Positions 45,748-56,853 of a stretch of DNA of 64,000 nucleotides are shown in pieces. Below the pieces are notes generated by a model that searched no databases, was not told the DNA's origin, and saw nothing but the letters and a program-made list of their open reading frames with translations. Within the stretch, counting starts at the first letter, position 1. The number at the start of each line of letters is the position of its first letter. This DNA comes from Sesamum alatum (lineage: Eukaryota > Streptophyta > Magnoliopsida > Lamiales > Pedaliaceae), in assembly GCA_034509735.1 (NCBI GenBank), contig JACGWO010000004.1, positions 17,155,395 to 17,219,394 of the forward strand, given 5' to 3'. The translations under genes and the position numbers were made by a program.

Positions 45748-46257
45748 TCATCTCTCAACAAATCTAATGTTTGGAAGACCAGAGACATCAAGGGGGACAA
45801 TGCTTGTGATCTTACCTCTAAGGCGTGTGTTAGGCAGGATGACAAGGTCTACTTCAAAGCAAGCTTGGTTGGCCAGGAAATCCGCAATTTTGTTCCCTTC
45901 TCTATAAGTGTGAGTGATTTTGGTTTCCATATTGTCCCTTATCAGCTGAAGCGTGCTCTGGAACATGCAGGCACCTTTCGAGGGGTTGGAAAGCAGTTGA
46001 ATAATGTATGCAACATCAACTTCAACCCTAATCTTGTGAAATCCCCTATCAAAACAGAGTTGGAGGCCTCGGAATCGAGCTTTCAGCTCAGCTTGGATAT
46101 TGGTGGTATATCCAAGGGGTTCTTGGAATGCAAAGATAACATTCCCCTGGTGATCTCTAAGGATTCCTCCTGCACTTGAAATGCCGGGGGTGCCCTTAGA
46201 GGCTCCATTTGTGTTCAGTTTCCACCAGCCTGCCTCTGGATTTCTCCAAGTGACCAA
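45748..46257 (-). pseudogene. LINE RNase H (RVT_3) domain
   Basis: An open 169-residue frame reads WRNPEAGWWKLNTNGASKGT, AGGILRDHQGNVIFAFQEPL, then QAELKARFRGLQLCFDRGF and VEVDVAYIIQLL, ending in YREGNKIADFLANQA. This is the plant LINE RNase H-like domain. The first catalytic aspartate, usually LNTDGA, is asparagine. The second (E in AEL) and third (D in EVD) are present. There is no intact ORF2 upstream to join. Confidence 0.85.
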
Positions 46258-46559
46258 TAAGGAAGAGGTTATTTCTTTACCCTCGGAATCAGAATTTTAA
46301 GTCTGAAGAGTGCAAAGTGGTCTCCCTTAATGTGTTGTTGATTCAGTAAGTGGCCTCTGTGGAGAGTCTGGATGTACCTGATGACTCTGGCAATGATAAT
46401 AGAGTCTTTAAAAGTGGAACTCTCATGCTTCACTTCATTTCTCATCTCCAAATGTTCCAGCAGATAAGGAGGGGGATGATATCTGTAATGTGAACTTGAT
46501 TCAACTGAGACCTTTTTCAAGCTTGGAGGAACACCATGATGTTATTGGTATGGGCAAGT

Positions 46560-46985
46560 TCAATGTTAAATATCTCAGCAAAAAAGACCCAAACCATTTG
46601 AGATTCCTGGCATTCTAAAAGAGGTGTTCTAGAGACTCTTCGGCATTGCAGTTGCAGCACTTGGAAGCAAAAAAAATGCCTTTCTACTGGAGCTTGTGAT
46701 CAACATGCAGCCACTTGTTGAGTAATCTCCAAATGAAGATTGAGATGTAGGGGGTAAGGATGGGAGACCAAAGAGTTTTATAGAATGACTGAGGTGGTTG
46801 TTGTTGCCTATAATGGTTCCATGTAGATGTTGTGGTAGGAAGACGAAAATGCCTCGATGATGCCTCGATTTTCATCTTCCTACCAAAGGTTTTCTTGTTC
46901 CAATCTTTTCAACTTCTAATGCCTCGATTTTAGCTTGCCCCACTCTACTGAAGATGTTACCAAAGGTGTTCTTGTTCCAATCTTT
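46560..46985 (-). pseudogene. LINE linker and zf-RVT fragment
   Basis: Two partial repeats of the TTCTTGTTCCAATCTTT text (46888-46908 and 46969-46986) mark a duplicated junction. The frame 46875-46684 has YKTLWSPILTPYISIFIWRL, then LHVDHKL, the start of the zf-RVT domain, and the next part has SKCCNCNAEESLEHLF in another frame. This domain normally follows reverse transcriptase, which is absent here. Confidence 0.7.
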
Positions 46986-47049
46986 CAATAGTTCCTTGGT
47001 TCTATACAATTTCTGCTGAAGTCAATACATGCCATACCCTTGGGTAGGC

Positions 47050-47809
47050 AGCAACCAGGATTTTCTAACTGTATCCAGGATGGGAGGGTGGGAGATCCAC
47101 ATGCTTTGAAACATGAAGGAAGAGGGAGCTTTCCATTCATTGTTGTGTGCAGAGATCAAAAGGGGGTGGTGGTCTAAAGTTCTTTTAGGGATGTGTGTGA
47201 CTCTGGTGCAGCCAAACAGCTCAGTCCATTCTTTGGAGCATAAAACTCTGTCAAGCCTCCTCCAGACTCTGTTATTAGTCTAAGTGAAGGGGTCACCTTC
47301 ATAGCCTACATCAATGATACTAGTTTCCATGATCATGTCTCTAAAGTCCTCCATAGGCCCTTGGGTGTTTGTCCTGCCACCCAGGTTTTCATTACTATGC
47401 AAGGTGGTGTTGAACCCCCCCCCCCAAGCCAAGGCACATCATTATCAGCTAGTTCACAAAGCTCCTCCTGGAGGATTCTCCTTGGAGTCCTATTACATTT
47501 GGCATAAATAAAGGAACAATATAAGTCAGCAGGGACAAGGCTAGATGATACTTTGACATGTAAGAACCGAGGTCCTTAATCACCTGCACAGTAATAGGAT
47601 ATGAGGTAGAAGCACCAAATTTTATTATTCAAGTTGGAACATACATAATCAAAACCAAATGTACGAGTGAAGAGACCCACATTGAGTTGAACAAAAGGTT
47701 CCAGTATCACAAGAATATGAGGTTTGTGTTCAATAAGCATGTCAGTAAGAATTTTTTGCTTACCAGCTTTACCTATCCCTCTAACATTCCAAATCAGAGC
47801 TTTAAACAT
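47050..47809 (-). pseudogene. LINE AP-like endonuclease, broken
   Basis: The ATG at 47809 begins MFKALIWNVRGIGKAGKQKI, the signature start of plant LINE ORF2 endonuclease (exonuclease-endonuclease-phosphatase fold), with the catalytic N in WNVRG and E in ILEPFV. The remaining domain continues in shifted frames to about 47050, with stops. This enzyme nicks target DNA to prime reverse transcription. Confidence 0.8.
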
Positions 47810-48065
47810 TAGGAGGATGTGTGGGAGGAAGATCTTGTACTCCTTTTCAGGAGGGTTTCAGGAGAGGTATTACCTTTGCCCTTTTTACCTTTGGTTGTCA
47901 AAGTGGTTGAGCTTTTGGAAAAGGTGCCATCATCATTTGAGACATTCCTCTTATATCTGTTATTAGAGACATCATCTGAGAGGATAGCCTCCTGTATGAT
48001 CTATTCCAGATCTTAAGTGGAAGGGATATCTTCCCCCTGAGCTTCCATGAAGGGGTCAGCAGGTG

Positions 48066-49641
48066 TCAGTTCTTGTGTATGTAATGCATCACATGGAGGT
48101 GTTGGGGTGATTTTCTTGAACCAGGCAGTTTATCTTCCTCTCCAAGGTTTTCTAGAGACTTGAATCTGTTGAAGAGTGGGGTACCCTGGTCGTATCCTTC
48201 ATTCTTAGCATTAGGATCTGAGGTAGTGGGGATGGCTTGCACTGTGCCTTTCAAGGTATCAGCTTCAGGGGAGGTAGTCTGGCCCCTGTGTGTTGGCCAT
48301 TTCCTGGGAAGCAATTCTAGTTGATATTGTCTTTGAGTTTCAAGCAAATGATTTATTGCCTCAATATCCTCAATTATGGAGAGTTCCTGTTAATTGCTCA
48401 TCCTCATATCCTTGTCCCAGTCTTTGTCAAGTAACTCAGTCAGCAGGGATCCTCATAATTGAAAGTGTCTGTAGGGTTGTTTTGTTCTGAAACAACTAAC
48501 TCCAAGGCTGTTTTTGCTTGGATATCCCCATCAACAGTTTCTGTGAGAACATAAACCTCCTGAACAGGGTTGATCTCCTGTAGACTGCCACCCTCTGCTC
48601 CTGTATTACTTTCAGTAACCTTGCCAGCAAGACTAACATTGTGTTGTACCTGTGAATCCTCATAAAGTTGTACTACGGAAGTATGTAGTTCCTCAGAGTT
48701 TCTAACAATCATAGTTCATTCTGTTCCACATTACTAAACATCACTTTCTTACCTTTATCTTTGGCATTGGCAAGCTTTTTAGGATCATTACTCAGTGCGG
48801 TAGTGTGAGTGGTAGTAAGGACAGGATTTTTAGGTCGCATCATGCACCTATTTTGGTCATGTCCTAAGTGTTTGCATAGAGCACCGTAGAGGGGGCAATT
48901 TTCACATATCACAGGCTGTCTAATTGTGATGTCTTCAAATGCAAGGAAAACATATTGAGTTCTGGGTGCAGTGAGATCAAGCTCCATACAAACACGAGCT
49001 ACGCTAGGCTTTGTTAAAACAACAGTGGGTTCATTCATACACAATGGCTTACCTATTAGTTTGGAAATACTAAAGAGGGCTCTCTTTTCAAACAAATGAC
49101 AGGGCAGCTCAGAAAATTTTATCCAGACAGGTGCAATAGGAGATTCAATCTGTGGGTTGAATGTAGGAGTCCATTTAAAACACGCATATGGACTGTGTCA
49201 AATGTCTATTCTCCCCTAAACCATAAGTGTGAGTAATCTTCTTCATGTGATAAATGAATAAGAACATGTTTCACATTAATAGCACCAATAGAAACAGTTC
49301 ATCTTAAGCCCAATTTAACAATGATTTTTTAAGAAAAGAAAGATTAGGCAGCCATTCGCAAATTTCCCAACCAAGTCATATTTCAAACGCTCAACACGTG
49401 TAGCAATTTTAGTGGAGGAAAAGGAAATACTTGGATCTCCTTTGAACGAAGAAACAATTCCCATAGATGCACACTCATCATCACTGAAGGTTTTTTTGGT
49501 TGCCCTACAAGGATCAAACTGAAAGTTAGAAGTAAAACTAGTTTGAAGCACATTAAAATAGGACCTCTTCGCTGGTGGGGCATCTGGCGTTGGTGGAGGA
49601 GTTGGGTCAATTGTAGAAGGGTTAGTGGAGGTGGAGGCCAT
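48066..49641 (-). pseudogene. LINE ORF1 (DUF4283 and zinc knuckle), broken
   Basis: ORF1 proteins bind LINE RNA. The ATG at 49641 opens a frame with a Pro/Thr-rich start, then SYFNVLQTSFTSNF and SSTKIATRVERLKYDLVGKF, the beginning of the DUF4283 domain. The frame breaks near 49320. It resumes (49095-48709) with LGKPLCMN-type text, the zinc knuckle CENCPLYGALC...GHDQNRC, and a basic tail KGKKVMF. Further frames (48712-48440 and 48347-48066) are Glu/Gln/Ser-rich and would be the variable C-terminus. At least three frame breaks separate the parts. Confidence 0.75.
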
Positions 49642-50198
49642 GGTTAGGTCATGGGAGTGGGTTCGAGTGGAGGAAAAGAACAACACAACTAAGAAATGGA
49701 GGATGAAGGGCAGGGGGCACGAGCGAAGAGAAATTGGGGGTGTGTGGAGAGAACACGCACTGAAGGTAAAGGGGTGAGAGCGGGCGTGAGGGAGCATGGG
49801 GGCAAGTGGTGGCGGAGATGATCCGGGAGGGTGGAGGCGAGGGGAGGGGGGAAGGTCACCCGGCATTGGATGCCGGCGACAGAGGGCGAAGGTGGTGGTC
49901 GGAGCAACTGTGTGCAAACGCACGCTGAGTGCGTGAAATCGCTAGAAATGAGAGAATTTTCAACGATCAAATTTTTCCTATCTATAAAATACTTAATTAC
50001 TTACATGTTTTAGTTTCATCGGTTGTTGTTTATTATAATATCTTTTACAAATATAGGATATCTTGGTTTTGAAGACAACATTATCATGTGAGTGTGATAA
50101 ATTATATGCATGTCATGATTATCTACTTATTGATTAATCTTTACTCTATTAATTTTATATTGTCTATCTTGTCTTGTTACTTTTATGATAGTACTATT

Positions 50199-50660
50199 AT
50201 GTCGAACCTTGCAAAACTTGACTTTGTGGCTCTTAAAATTACGGGGAAGAATTATTTAGCTTGGGTATTAGATGTTGCTTTACCCGCTAACGACTAGAGT
50301 CGTTTATAAATAGATACGACTCATCTAGATGTTGCTCTACCCACTAGCGGGTAAAGTCGTTTTATAAATAAATGACACCATCTGAATGTCTATTCAAAAT
50401 TTCAAAGGTATATCATTACATTTACCTTCTAGCGAGTAGAGTTGCTGATCCAAATAGGAAAGTTGATCATTTGATTGGTGATGGAAGTGTTCACAAATAA
50501 TTTTCTTATTTCTTGCTTAGTATGTTTTCTATGATAATGAAAAACTTATTTATATAATTGTTTCCCATTAGTAGCATATTCTGATGTTAGGGTTTATATT
50601 TTTGTCATGTTTTATTCAAGAATGAGTATCCAGTTGGCTCAACGCTAACATCAATAGTGA
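50199..50660 (+). pseudogene. copia gag remnant
   Basis: The ATG at 50199 begins SNLAKLDFVALKITGKNYLA, the start of Ale/Retrofit gag. The frame runs into ACCC(G/A)CTA...AGTCGTTTATAAAT text repeated twice about 57 bp apart (from about 50271 and 50328), which replaces gag coding, and ends at 50297. The rest is unrecognisable. Gag would form the virus-like particle. Confidence 0.65.
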
Positions 50661-51282
50661 AGATATATCTCTCGCTGATTACCCACACATTACTTAAAGA
50701 TAAAAAGTACTTCTCTTATTTAGTAATGAAAGAAGCCAATGTTAGTACGATATCCGATAGTGCAAAGTTAATTGAGGGCTCCGAGGAGCTAATGTATTAT
50801 TACCTGGTGGAACACAATTTTATATTGATGATGCACTTTTATTCCACTAAGTCTCAAAGAAACCTTGTAAGCTTTCAGGATATCCGCCGAAATGGATATC
50901 ATATTGAGACAACAAATGAAGAGAATATTGAGTATCTCTATATCACAAGTGTGATCTCGGGGAAAAATGCATATGGAAAAAATTACTGGCATTTGCTTCG
51001 GGTTTGTACTACACATATATTAGTACAATTAAAACTCATGCTATCATAAACCAAAAGTTTATGAATTATAATAAGTTTATTGTTTGGCATGTCCGGTTAG
51101 GCCATTCCAGATCAATTATGACACAAAAGATAATTGAGAATTCACGTAAACATACATTGAAAAGCCAACAGATTCTTCAATTACATATTTTTCATGTGCT
51201 ATTTGTTCTCAAGGAAAGTTAATTATTCAACCATCACCAGCAAAAATAGAGAATGAATCTCTCACATTTTTATTACATATAC
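50660..51282 (+). pseudogene. copia protease linker and GAG_pre-integrase domain
   Basis: The frame has MKEANVSTISDSAKLIEGSE, FYSTKSQRNLVSFQDIRRNG, then in another frame YNKFIVWHVRLGHSRSIMTQ and KIIENSRKH. These are the region after the protease and the pre-integrase domain. A shift separates them near 51010. Sequence continues to 51282, where a solo LTR has inserted. Confidence 0.8.
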
Positions 51283-52856
51283 TGTTAGAATAGGTGACCA
51301 AAAAGTCAATTTGATTAGTTGTTTTGAGAACCATTCGTCAATCATTATCGAAGTAATATTATATTGATAAATATATAGTAAGTGTTCATCATTGGCTAAA
51401 TGTGTTTCTTGTGCTTACTATATACACATTGAACGACATTTCCATATCACAACAAATGCCCACATACCGAAAGATTAAAGCCATGGAGTTAGGCTGTGGA
51501 TAGGTTACCAGCTGTGGGACCAACTTCTAAGGGGCAGTTTGAAATGTTCCAAGTCGAGGACCTTGAGACTGAGCATCAAGAGTCCTATAGAGACTTGCAC
51601 TGAGTATTGCATTCATTGGGTGAGTGTTCAGTTTCATCTATGACAGACGTGGGTCGTCTATGCAATTTTAGTGGGTTGGTTGGCTAAGGTAGCCGAGTGA
51701 CTAAAGTGACTCGCTGGAACCGTTATATGGAAGCCTCAGAGGCTTGGTCAGTATGACTAGTATTCCTGGTTCCAATAGTACGAGGTTAGTCCTCAAACTA
51801 GAGAAATCACAACAGTCGCTTACATACGAAGATTGTATCTTGGATTTTGCTAGCGGTGACTGTATTGTGAGGTATGGTCATCATAAGCCTTGTCCAGTGC
51901 AGTCGGAATATGTAGTGAGGACGGTGGTAGCCCAGATAGAATCCGTCCCCTATCAGTATTGTGACAGCAGTATCTTCTATACTCTCTGAGACTCATTTAA
52001 GCTATGAGAATCTATGGCCATATTAACTGTTCGAATGGAACAGGCTCTGTGTCGATCGATAGAGTAAAAGAGGTCTCGAGTATTAAGTATAGATGCTTAG
52101 TCCAGGATGGGTACCAATGCCCAATTCCATGCTCTAGACTATGACCGGAAGAAGGCAGATGAAAGGACCATACTCGTATGTATTCAGGAGCCTAAATGTT
52201 CACGGCATTTATTCACCTAGTCTCTAGTGTCATGGACTATTGCTAGACGACCACCCATGGTAACGGGCATTTATGGTTATGGGTTAATCGGAAATAACTA
52301 TTTGAATTAGATTTAATTAATTTGTGTTGGACAGAAGCCTAAGTCTAGTTGAGACTAAACCTAAAGAGTCACACACAATTTACCGGACGTGAATGGAATT
52401 AATTTTGAATTATTCCTGAAGAAGAGAAATGGTTTAATTGGACTAAATTATTTTGGAGAGCATAAGTGATTGGATCATTTATGAAAATAATCTATAGGTT
52501 GGTTTCTCAAAGTTTAATTAATTGAATTAATTAAATTTTCAATTTAGCCTTTATAAATTAATTGGATGAATTTATTGCGCTTGATTTAATTTATAAATTG
52601 AATTTATAAATTAAAGAGAGTGAGCTTGGGTCTTTTAATTGGATTAAAGTACATGGAGGTTTTAGAGATTGGCTTGATATTAAATTAGATCTAATTAAAA
52701 CAAGTCCATTGAACCTTGGATTTTATTTAATTAAGTTTAAATTGAGCGCGATCCACTAGAACCTCTTGATCCAGATTTACATATCTTGTTCATTCTGTTT
52801 TTGCTTTCGTTTTTACGCTTCCATCGCATACTTCCCCAGCCGATCAACACTTTTCA
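51283..52856 (+). repeat. solo LTR inside copia pol
   Basis: It begins TGTTAGAATAGGTGACC and ends CAACACTTTTCA, 1574 bp, with a perfect 5-bp duplication TATAC at 51278-51282 and 52857-52861. Removing it rejoins the integrase region of the host element. The same family is at 56854-58974 on the minus strand. It is the product of LTR-LTR recombination that removed the element's inside. A frame at 51744-51989 inside it has no signature. Confidence 0.92.
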
Positions 52857-52861
52857 TATAC

Positions 52862-53400
52862 AAGGTGATATTTGTGGACCAATCCACCCACCATGTGGAC
52901 CATTTCGATATTTTATGATTTTAGTTGATGCATCAACTAGATGGTAATGTGTCTTTGTTACCATCTCACAACTTGACGTTTGTGAGATTGCTTGCTCAAT
53001 TCATCATATTACGAGCATATTTTCCTGATTATCCAATTAAGAAAATACGCCTTGATAATGCTGGAGAATTCACTTCTCAGACTTTCAATGACTATTGTAT
53101 GTCTATTGAAATTGATGTTGAACATCATATAGCACATGTTCATACATAGAATGGTCTTGTAGAATTATTCATTAAGAGTTTGCAATTAATTGCAAGACCA
53201 TTGCTTATGAGATCAAAACTTCCCATTTCTTGTTGGGGACATGCTATTTTGCATGCAGCATCACTAATTTGCATTTGGCCAACAAGTTATCCAAATCTCT
53301 CCCCTACAATTGACGTTTGGTCAGGAACCTAATATTTCTCATCTAAGAGTTTTTGGGTGTTCGGTATATGTTCCAATTACACACCACATCACACTAAGAT
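52862..53400 (+). pseudogene. copia integrase core
   Basis: Immediately after the TATAC duplication the frames give GDI and GPIHPPCGPFRYFMILVDAS, then VSLLPSHNLTFVRLLAQFII, KIRLDNAGEFTSQTFNDY with the second catalytic aspartate, and after a stop (TAG where CAG is usual, near 53147) NGLVELFIKSLQLIARPLL with the glutamate. The end is HLRVFGCSVYVP. Shifts occur near 52930 and 53310. Confidence 0.85.
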
Positions 53401-54272
53401 GGGTCCTCAATGGAGGTTAGGAATTTATACCAAAGGTGTTAAACCAATTCTATATGGACAAATCACATCCATTGAGCACCCCCAATGGTTGTAAGATTAT
53501 TAGATGTGAAGAAGGACCCTTTTAGACTTCGAGAAGGTGATGAAGACTACTTGGTCCTGAAGTACCACACCTTAGTGCAATTGGAGCACTAATGTATCTT
53601 GTTAACCATACAAGACATGATATAACATTTGTTGTTAATTTATTAGCAAGATATAGTTCTTCACCCACACGAAGGAATTGGAATGGAATTAAGCATATAC
53701 TTTGCTATCTTAGAGGTACGATGGATATGGGGTTATTCTATTCAAAAGTACCCAATTCCGATCTAATTGGTTATGCAGATGCTGACTATTTGTTTGATCC
53801 TCATAATGGTCGATCGCAAACTGGCTATTTGTTTATCTGTGGTGGTACAACAATTTATGGCGATCAATGAAACAAACAATAACAACCACCTTATCCAATT
53901 ATGCAGAAATTATAGCAATACATGAGGCAAGTCGTGAATGTGCTTGGTTGAGATCCATGATTTGATATATCTGAGGGACTTGTGGATTATCATTTGAAAA
54001 GATTATCCGATGATCTAATATGAAGATAATGTGGCATGTAATGCTCAACTGAAAGAAGGGTACATAAAAGGGGATTGACTGAAACATATTTCACCAATAT
54101 TCTTCTTCACTCATGATCTTCAAAAGAATGGTGATATTGATGTTCAACAAGTCCGTTTAAGTTATAATCTAGCACATTTGTCCACCAAGCCACTTCCTAC
54201 TGCAATATTCTAGAAGCTAGTGCATAATATTGGTGTTCGTCGCCTCAAAGATCTCGATTGATATTTTAATAA
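53401..54272 (+). pseudogene. copia RNase H and C-terminus, RT deleted
   Basis: After a short unreadable join, 53592-53870 has MYLVNHTRHDITFVVNLLAR, then RGTMDMGLFYSKVPNSDLIG and YADADYLFDPHNGRSQTGYL, the copia RNase H domain with its aspartates. The remainder to 54260 holds stops and the usual C-terminal text (HNIGVRRLKDL). The reverse transcriptase domain that should lie between integrase and RNase H is missing. Confidence 0.8.
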
Positions 54273-54288
54273 GGGGGGGGGGGGGGGG
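54273..54288 (+). repeat. 16-base G run at copia polypurine tract
   Basis: AA followed by sixteen Gs lies at the end of the copia coding region, where the polypurine tract is expected. Such a run is prone to slippage and to G-quadruplex formation. Confidence 0.75.
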
Positions 54289-54471
54289 TAAATATGCACT
54301 GCACTCTTTTTTCCTTGACCATGATTTTTCCCACTGGGCTTTACTGGTTATATTTTTAATGAGGCACTATATAATCGCACAGTAAGGAATAATGTACTAT
54401 TTTCCCTTCACTAGGTTTTTATCCCTCAGGATTTTTCCTAGGAAAGTTTTAATGAGGCATATTCTTGATTA

Positions 54472-54725
54472 ATGAACATCCAAGGAGTATGAAATTCAAA
54501 GTTTGTGGATGTTCATCTTTATCTCCCATGCTCTTTACATTCCCTCATAATTGAAACTCTTGTGATTCATCTTCCCTCATCAAATATGAGACTTTTGGTT
54601 GTAATCTTGAAGCCTACAAATAGGCCACTTCATTTTGTATTTTGACAAGGAGAAATGGTATAAGAATATTATATTCTTTCCTCTCAATTCTAGTCCTCAT
54701 GTTTTTGCACTTTTATATAATTTCA
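54472..54725 (+). repeat. 3' LTR of copia element
   Basis: It begins near TGAACATCCAAGGAGTATG and ends CTTTTATATAATTTCA. It is homologous to 44543-44808. About 180 bp of untranslated text separates it from the G run. Confidence 0.7.
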
Positions 54726-55120
54726 TAATAGAGAGAGAATTACACTAATTTTGATCTCCAAGCGATACCACTTATTTCATTTTGATCCTTGAATAATCAT
54801 CAATTACACTTGTAGTCCCTAAACATGCAAGCACATGCACTCATTTTACTGTTATTATCATCTCCTCCAATTAACAGTCAAATCGAATAAAAAAAAATCA
54901 CATGCCACATACATGAGGCTAGGAATGAGGTCTGGAAAAAAAATCATTTCCGTATGATCGAGCAATCAATTAACGAAAATGACCAAAGTCATAAAAAATA
55001 TCAATTTAGGAATCAAGTGTATTAGTGGTGATTATTTATGGATTGAAATTGAATAAAATGATGATATTTAGGGACCAAAAGTATACATTTGACAAATTTT
55101 GGATGTAGTAATAATGGGCG
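54726..55120. other. AT-rich stretch, possible MITE, no gene
   Basis: Text such as GATCCTTGAATAATCATCAATTAC and, later, GGGACCAAAAGTATACATTTG suggests a MITE of the kind with GGACCAAAA words, but I could not fix its ends. Confidence 0.35.
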
Positions 55121-55130
55121 TTGTCGAGCT

Positions 55131-56123
55131 AGACCTGTTAATGGGTAGGGCAAGACCCTACCCAGACCCATCATCAAGAACAAAAACCCAGACCCAGGCC
55201 CACAAAAATATATTAGACCTAGGTCCAAACCCAAGCCCAATAAAAAATATAAGTTGGGTCTCGGCCGGGTCTATACCCAATAATAACCAACACTACCTAG
55301 ACCCATTTCACCAGCTCAGCTCACAAAAATTGGGTTTTCACACCATTAATAAAAAAACTTTAAGAATATTATTATTTCAAAATGTAGCCTAAATACATCT
55401 TCTTTTTTTTTTTTCCTTTTTTTAGAGATAAGCAAATCCATTCCTCGGCGGTGGCTTTACGAATTCTCAGAGAGAAACATGTCTCTCGCGGCGGCGACGA
55501 TAGACTCTTCTTAAAAAAAAAAATGCCCTTTACAGTATCTACATCCACGCAAACTCCTCTTCCAAGATCACCCTTCTCGAAAGCCTATTCTCATGGCCCT
55601 GTTGCATCGTCGCCACCCAGATCTGTCGCTTCATCACCGTTATTGCGCCGTCGCCACCCGGATCTACCGCTTCATTGCCGTTGTTGTGCGGTTGTCTCCC
55701 AGATCCACCGCATTGCACCGTCGCCGCCTACAGCCGCGGTTGCACCATCACTCACCTGCCGCTCATGCCATTGTTGTGGGTATCACTATACCCAACTCAT
55801 CTTTTAGAAGAGGAGTTGTTTTCTCTCCTGCATTATTTTCTCTTTATCGTGTGTGTTTGTGTGAACTGTGAAGGAGAAAGGGGATGAGAACAAGAGAATC
55901 CTTTGGACGAGAAGGCTGGAATAATATTTTTTTTTTGTTTACTTTCTAATTAATTTTTTTTAAAATTAATGGGTCGAGTCCGGACCCAGTCCAAAAGTTC
56001 AGGCCTCGTAGAAGTAGTTCAAGTCTTGGATCCATTGGGTCTGGGCCTATACCTTAATTATTAGAATGGGCCTTTTTAGGGTTTGGGCCTGGGTAGGGCC
56101 TGACCCTACCCACTGACAAGCCT
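55131..56123. mobile_element. hAT-like non-autonomous element with GC-rich cargo
   Basis: The left end AGACCTGTTAATGGGTAGGG and the reverse complement of the right end AGGCTTGTCAGTGGGTAGGG match at 14 of 20 positions and continue into ...CCCTACCCAG and GGGCC-rich text. Flanks TTGTCGAGCT (55121-55130) and TTGTTGAGCT (56124-56133) form an imperfect 8-10 bp duplication. Ends of the AGG(G/C)NTGTCAATGGG kind are seen in plant hAT elements. The middle (about 55440-55800) is GC-rich with a tandem repeat. Confidence 0.7.
55605..55720. repeat. 42-43 bp tandem repeats in hAT-like element cargo
   Basis: Units with CGTCGCCACCCAGATCTGTC, CGTCGCCACCCGGATCTACC and GTTGTCTCCCAGATCCACC follow each other at about 42-bp spacing. 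All three frames are open for 70-118 residues because the stretch is GC-rich. No protein family is recognised. Confidence 0.65.
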
Positions 56124-56133
56124 TTGTTGAGCT

Positions 56134-56853
56134 ACATTGAACTTGCTTTAGTCTAATCAGCCTGAATATAAGAAAGGTTATTTTTTGAATTGTAATACCA
56201 ACTCTTAATGTAGGTAGTCATCGTTAAGGTGATTTAGTGGTAATCATCGTTAAGGTAATTTACTGGTTATTCACAAATACTCTACGTACTTTGCAGAATT
56301 ACAAGCACATTCCCTGAGGTTAATGTAATTTATCTCAATAGGGTAATAAAATTTTGCGTTAAATTATCATTTTGCCCCCTTACTGTTTTTGATGTAACAT
56401 TTACTCTCCTAAAATAACATATGTAACACTTCCCCCTAAAATTAAATATTTGGACAATATTGCCCTTATATTACATATGCATATTTCTGATTCAAAAGAT
56501 TTCTTTTTTTTTTTTTTTAATAATTTTGCATTTAAAGTTTAATTAAAATTTTCTTAATTGGAAAAATATATTTGAAGTATAATGAAGTAAAATAAAACTA
56601 ATAAGTTAAAGGTTCAGATTTTATTATATTTTACAAACTCAAATTTAAGTAATGAATGATTACAATAAATACACAAAACACTTCATGTAAAAGATTTTAT
56701 TAATTTGATAATAAAATTAAGTTATTACCTTTTTAAGTTTTTGATAAAAATGAGTAAACATATCCATTTTTGAAATATATTTATTTAAAAAATATGATAA
56801 AATTTAAATTATTCATTTTCCCCCCAAAAATGTTCAACTTTTATTAAGCATAT
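56134..56853. other. AT-rich stretch, no gene
   Basis: A poly-T run lies near 56505-56518. I see nothing coding. Confidence 0.5.

Larger units (their letters stand above)
44934..49978 (-). mobile_element. LINE retrotransposon (RVT_3-type), RT domain deleted
   Basis: The minus-strand order is 5' untranslated region, ORF1, endonuclease, zinc-binding region, RNase H, 3' untranslated region, and an oligo-A tail seen as T at 44934-44942. Imperfect target duplications TATCTATAAAT (44921-44931) and TATCTATAAAAT (49979-49990) flank it. Between the endonuclease (ending about 47050) and the zf-RVT block (46875) there is no room for reverse transcriptase. Confidence 0.8.
44543..54725 (+). mobile_element. 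Ty1/copia retrotransposon (Ale/Retrofit type), decayed, with two nested insertions
   Basis: LTRs at about 44543-44808 and 54472-54725 are homologous but well diverged. Gag, protease, integrase and RNase H remnants lie between them in copia order on the plus strand. An antisense LINE (44934-49978) separates the 5' leader from gag, and a solo LTR of another family (51283-52856) splits pol. Reverse transcriptase is missing between about 53480 and 53590. The outer left boundary is approximate. Confidence 0.8.

Noticed and set aside
45344..45751. Hydrophobic 135-residue frame as a membrane protein
   Set aside because: It lies after the LINE RNase H stop in pyrimidine-rich 3' untranslated sequence.
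55451..55871. Three overlapping open frames in the hAT-like element
   Set aside because: All frames are open because of GC-rich tandem repeats; no evidence that any is used.
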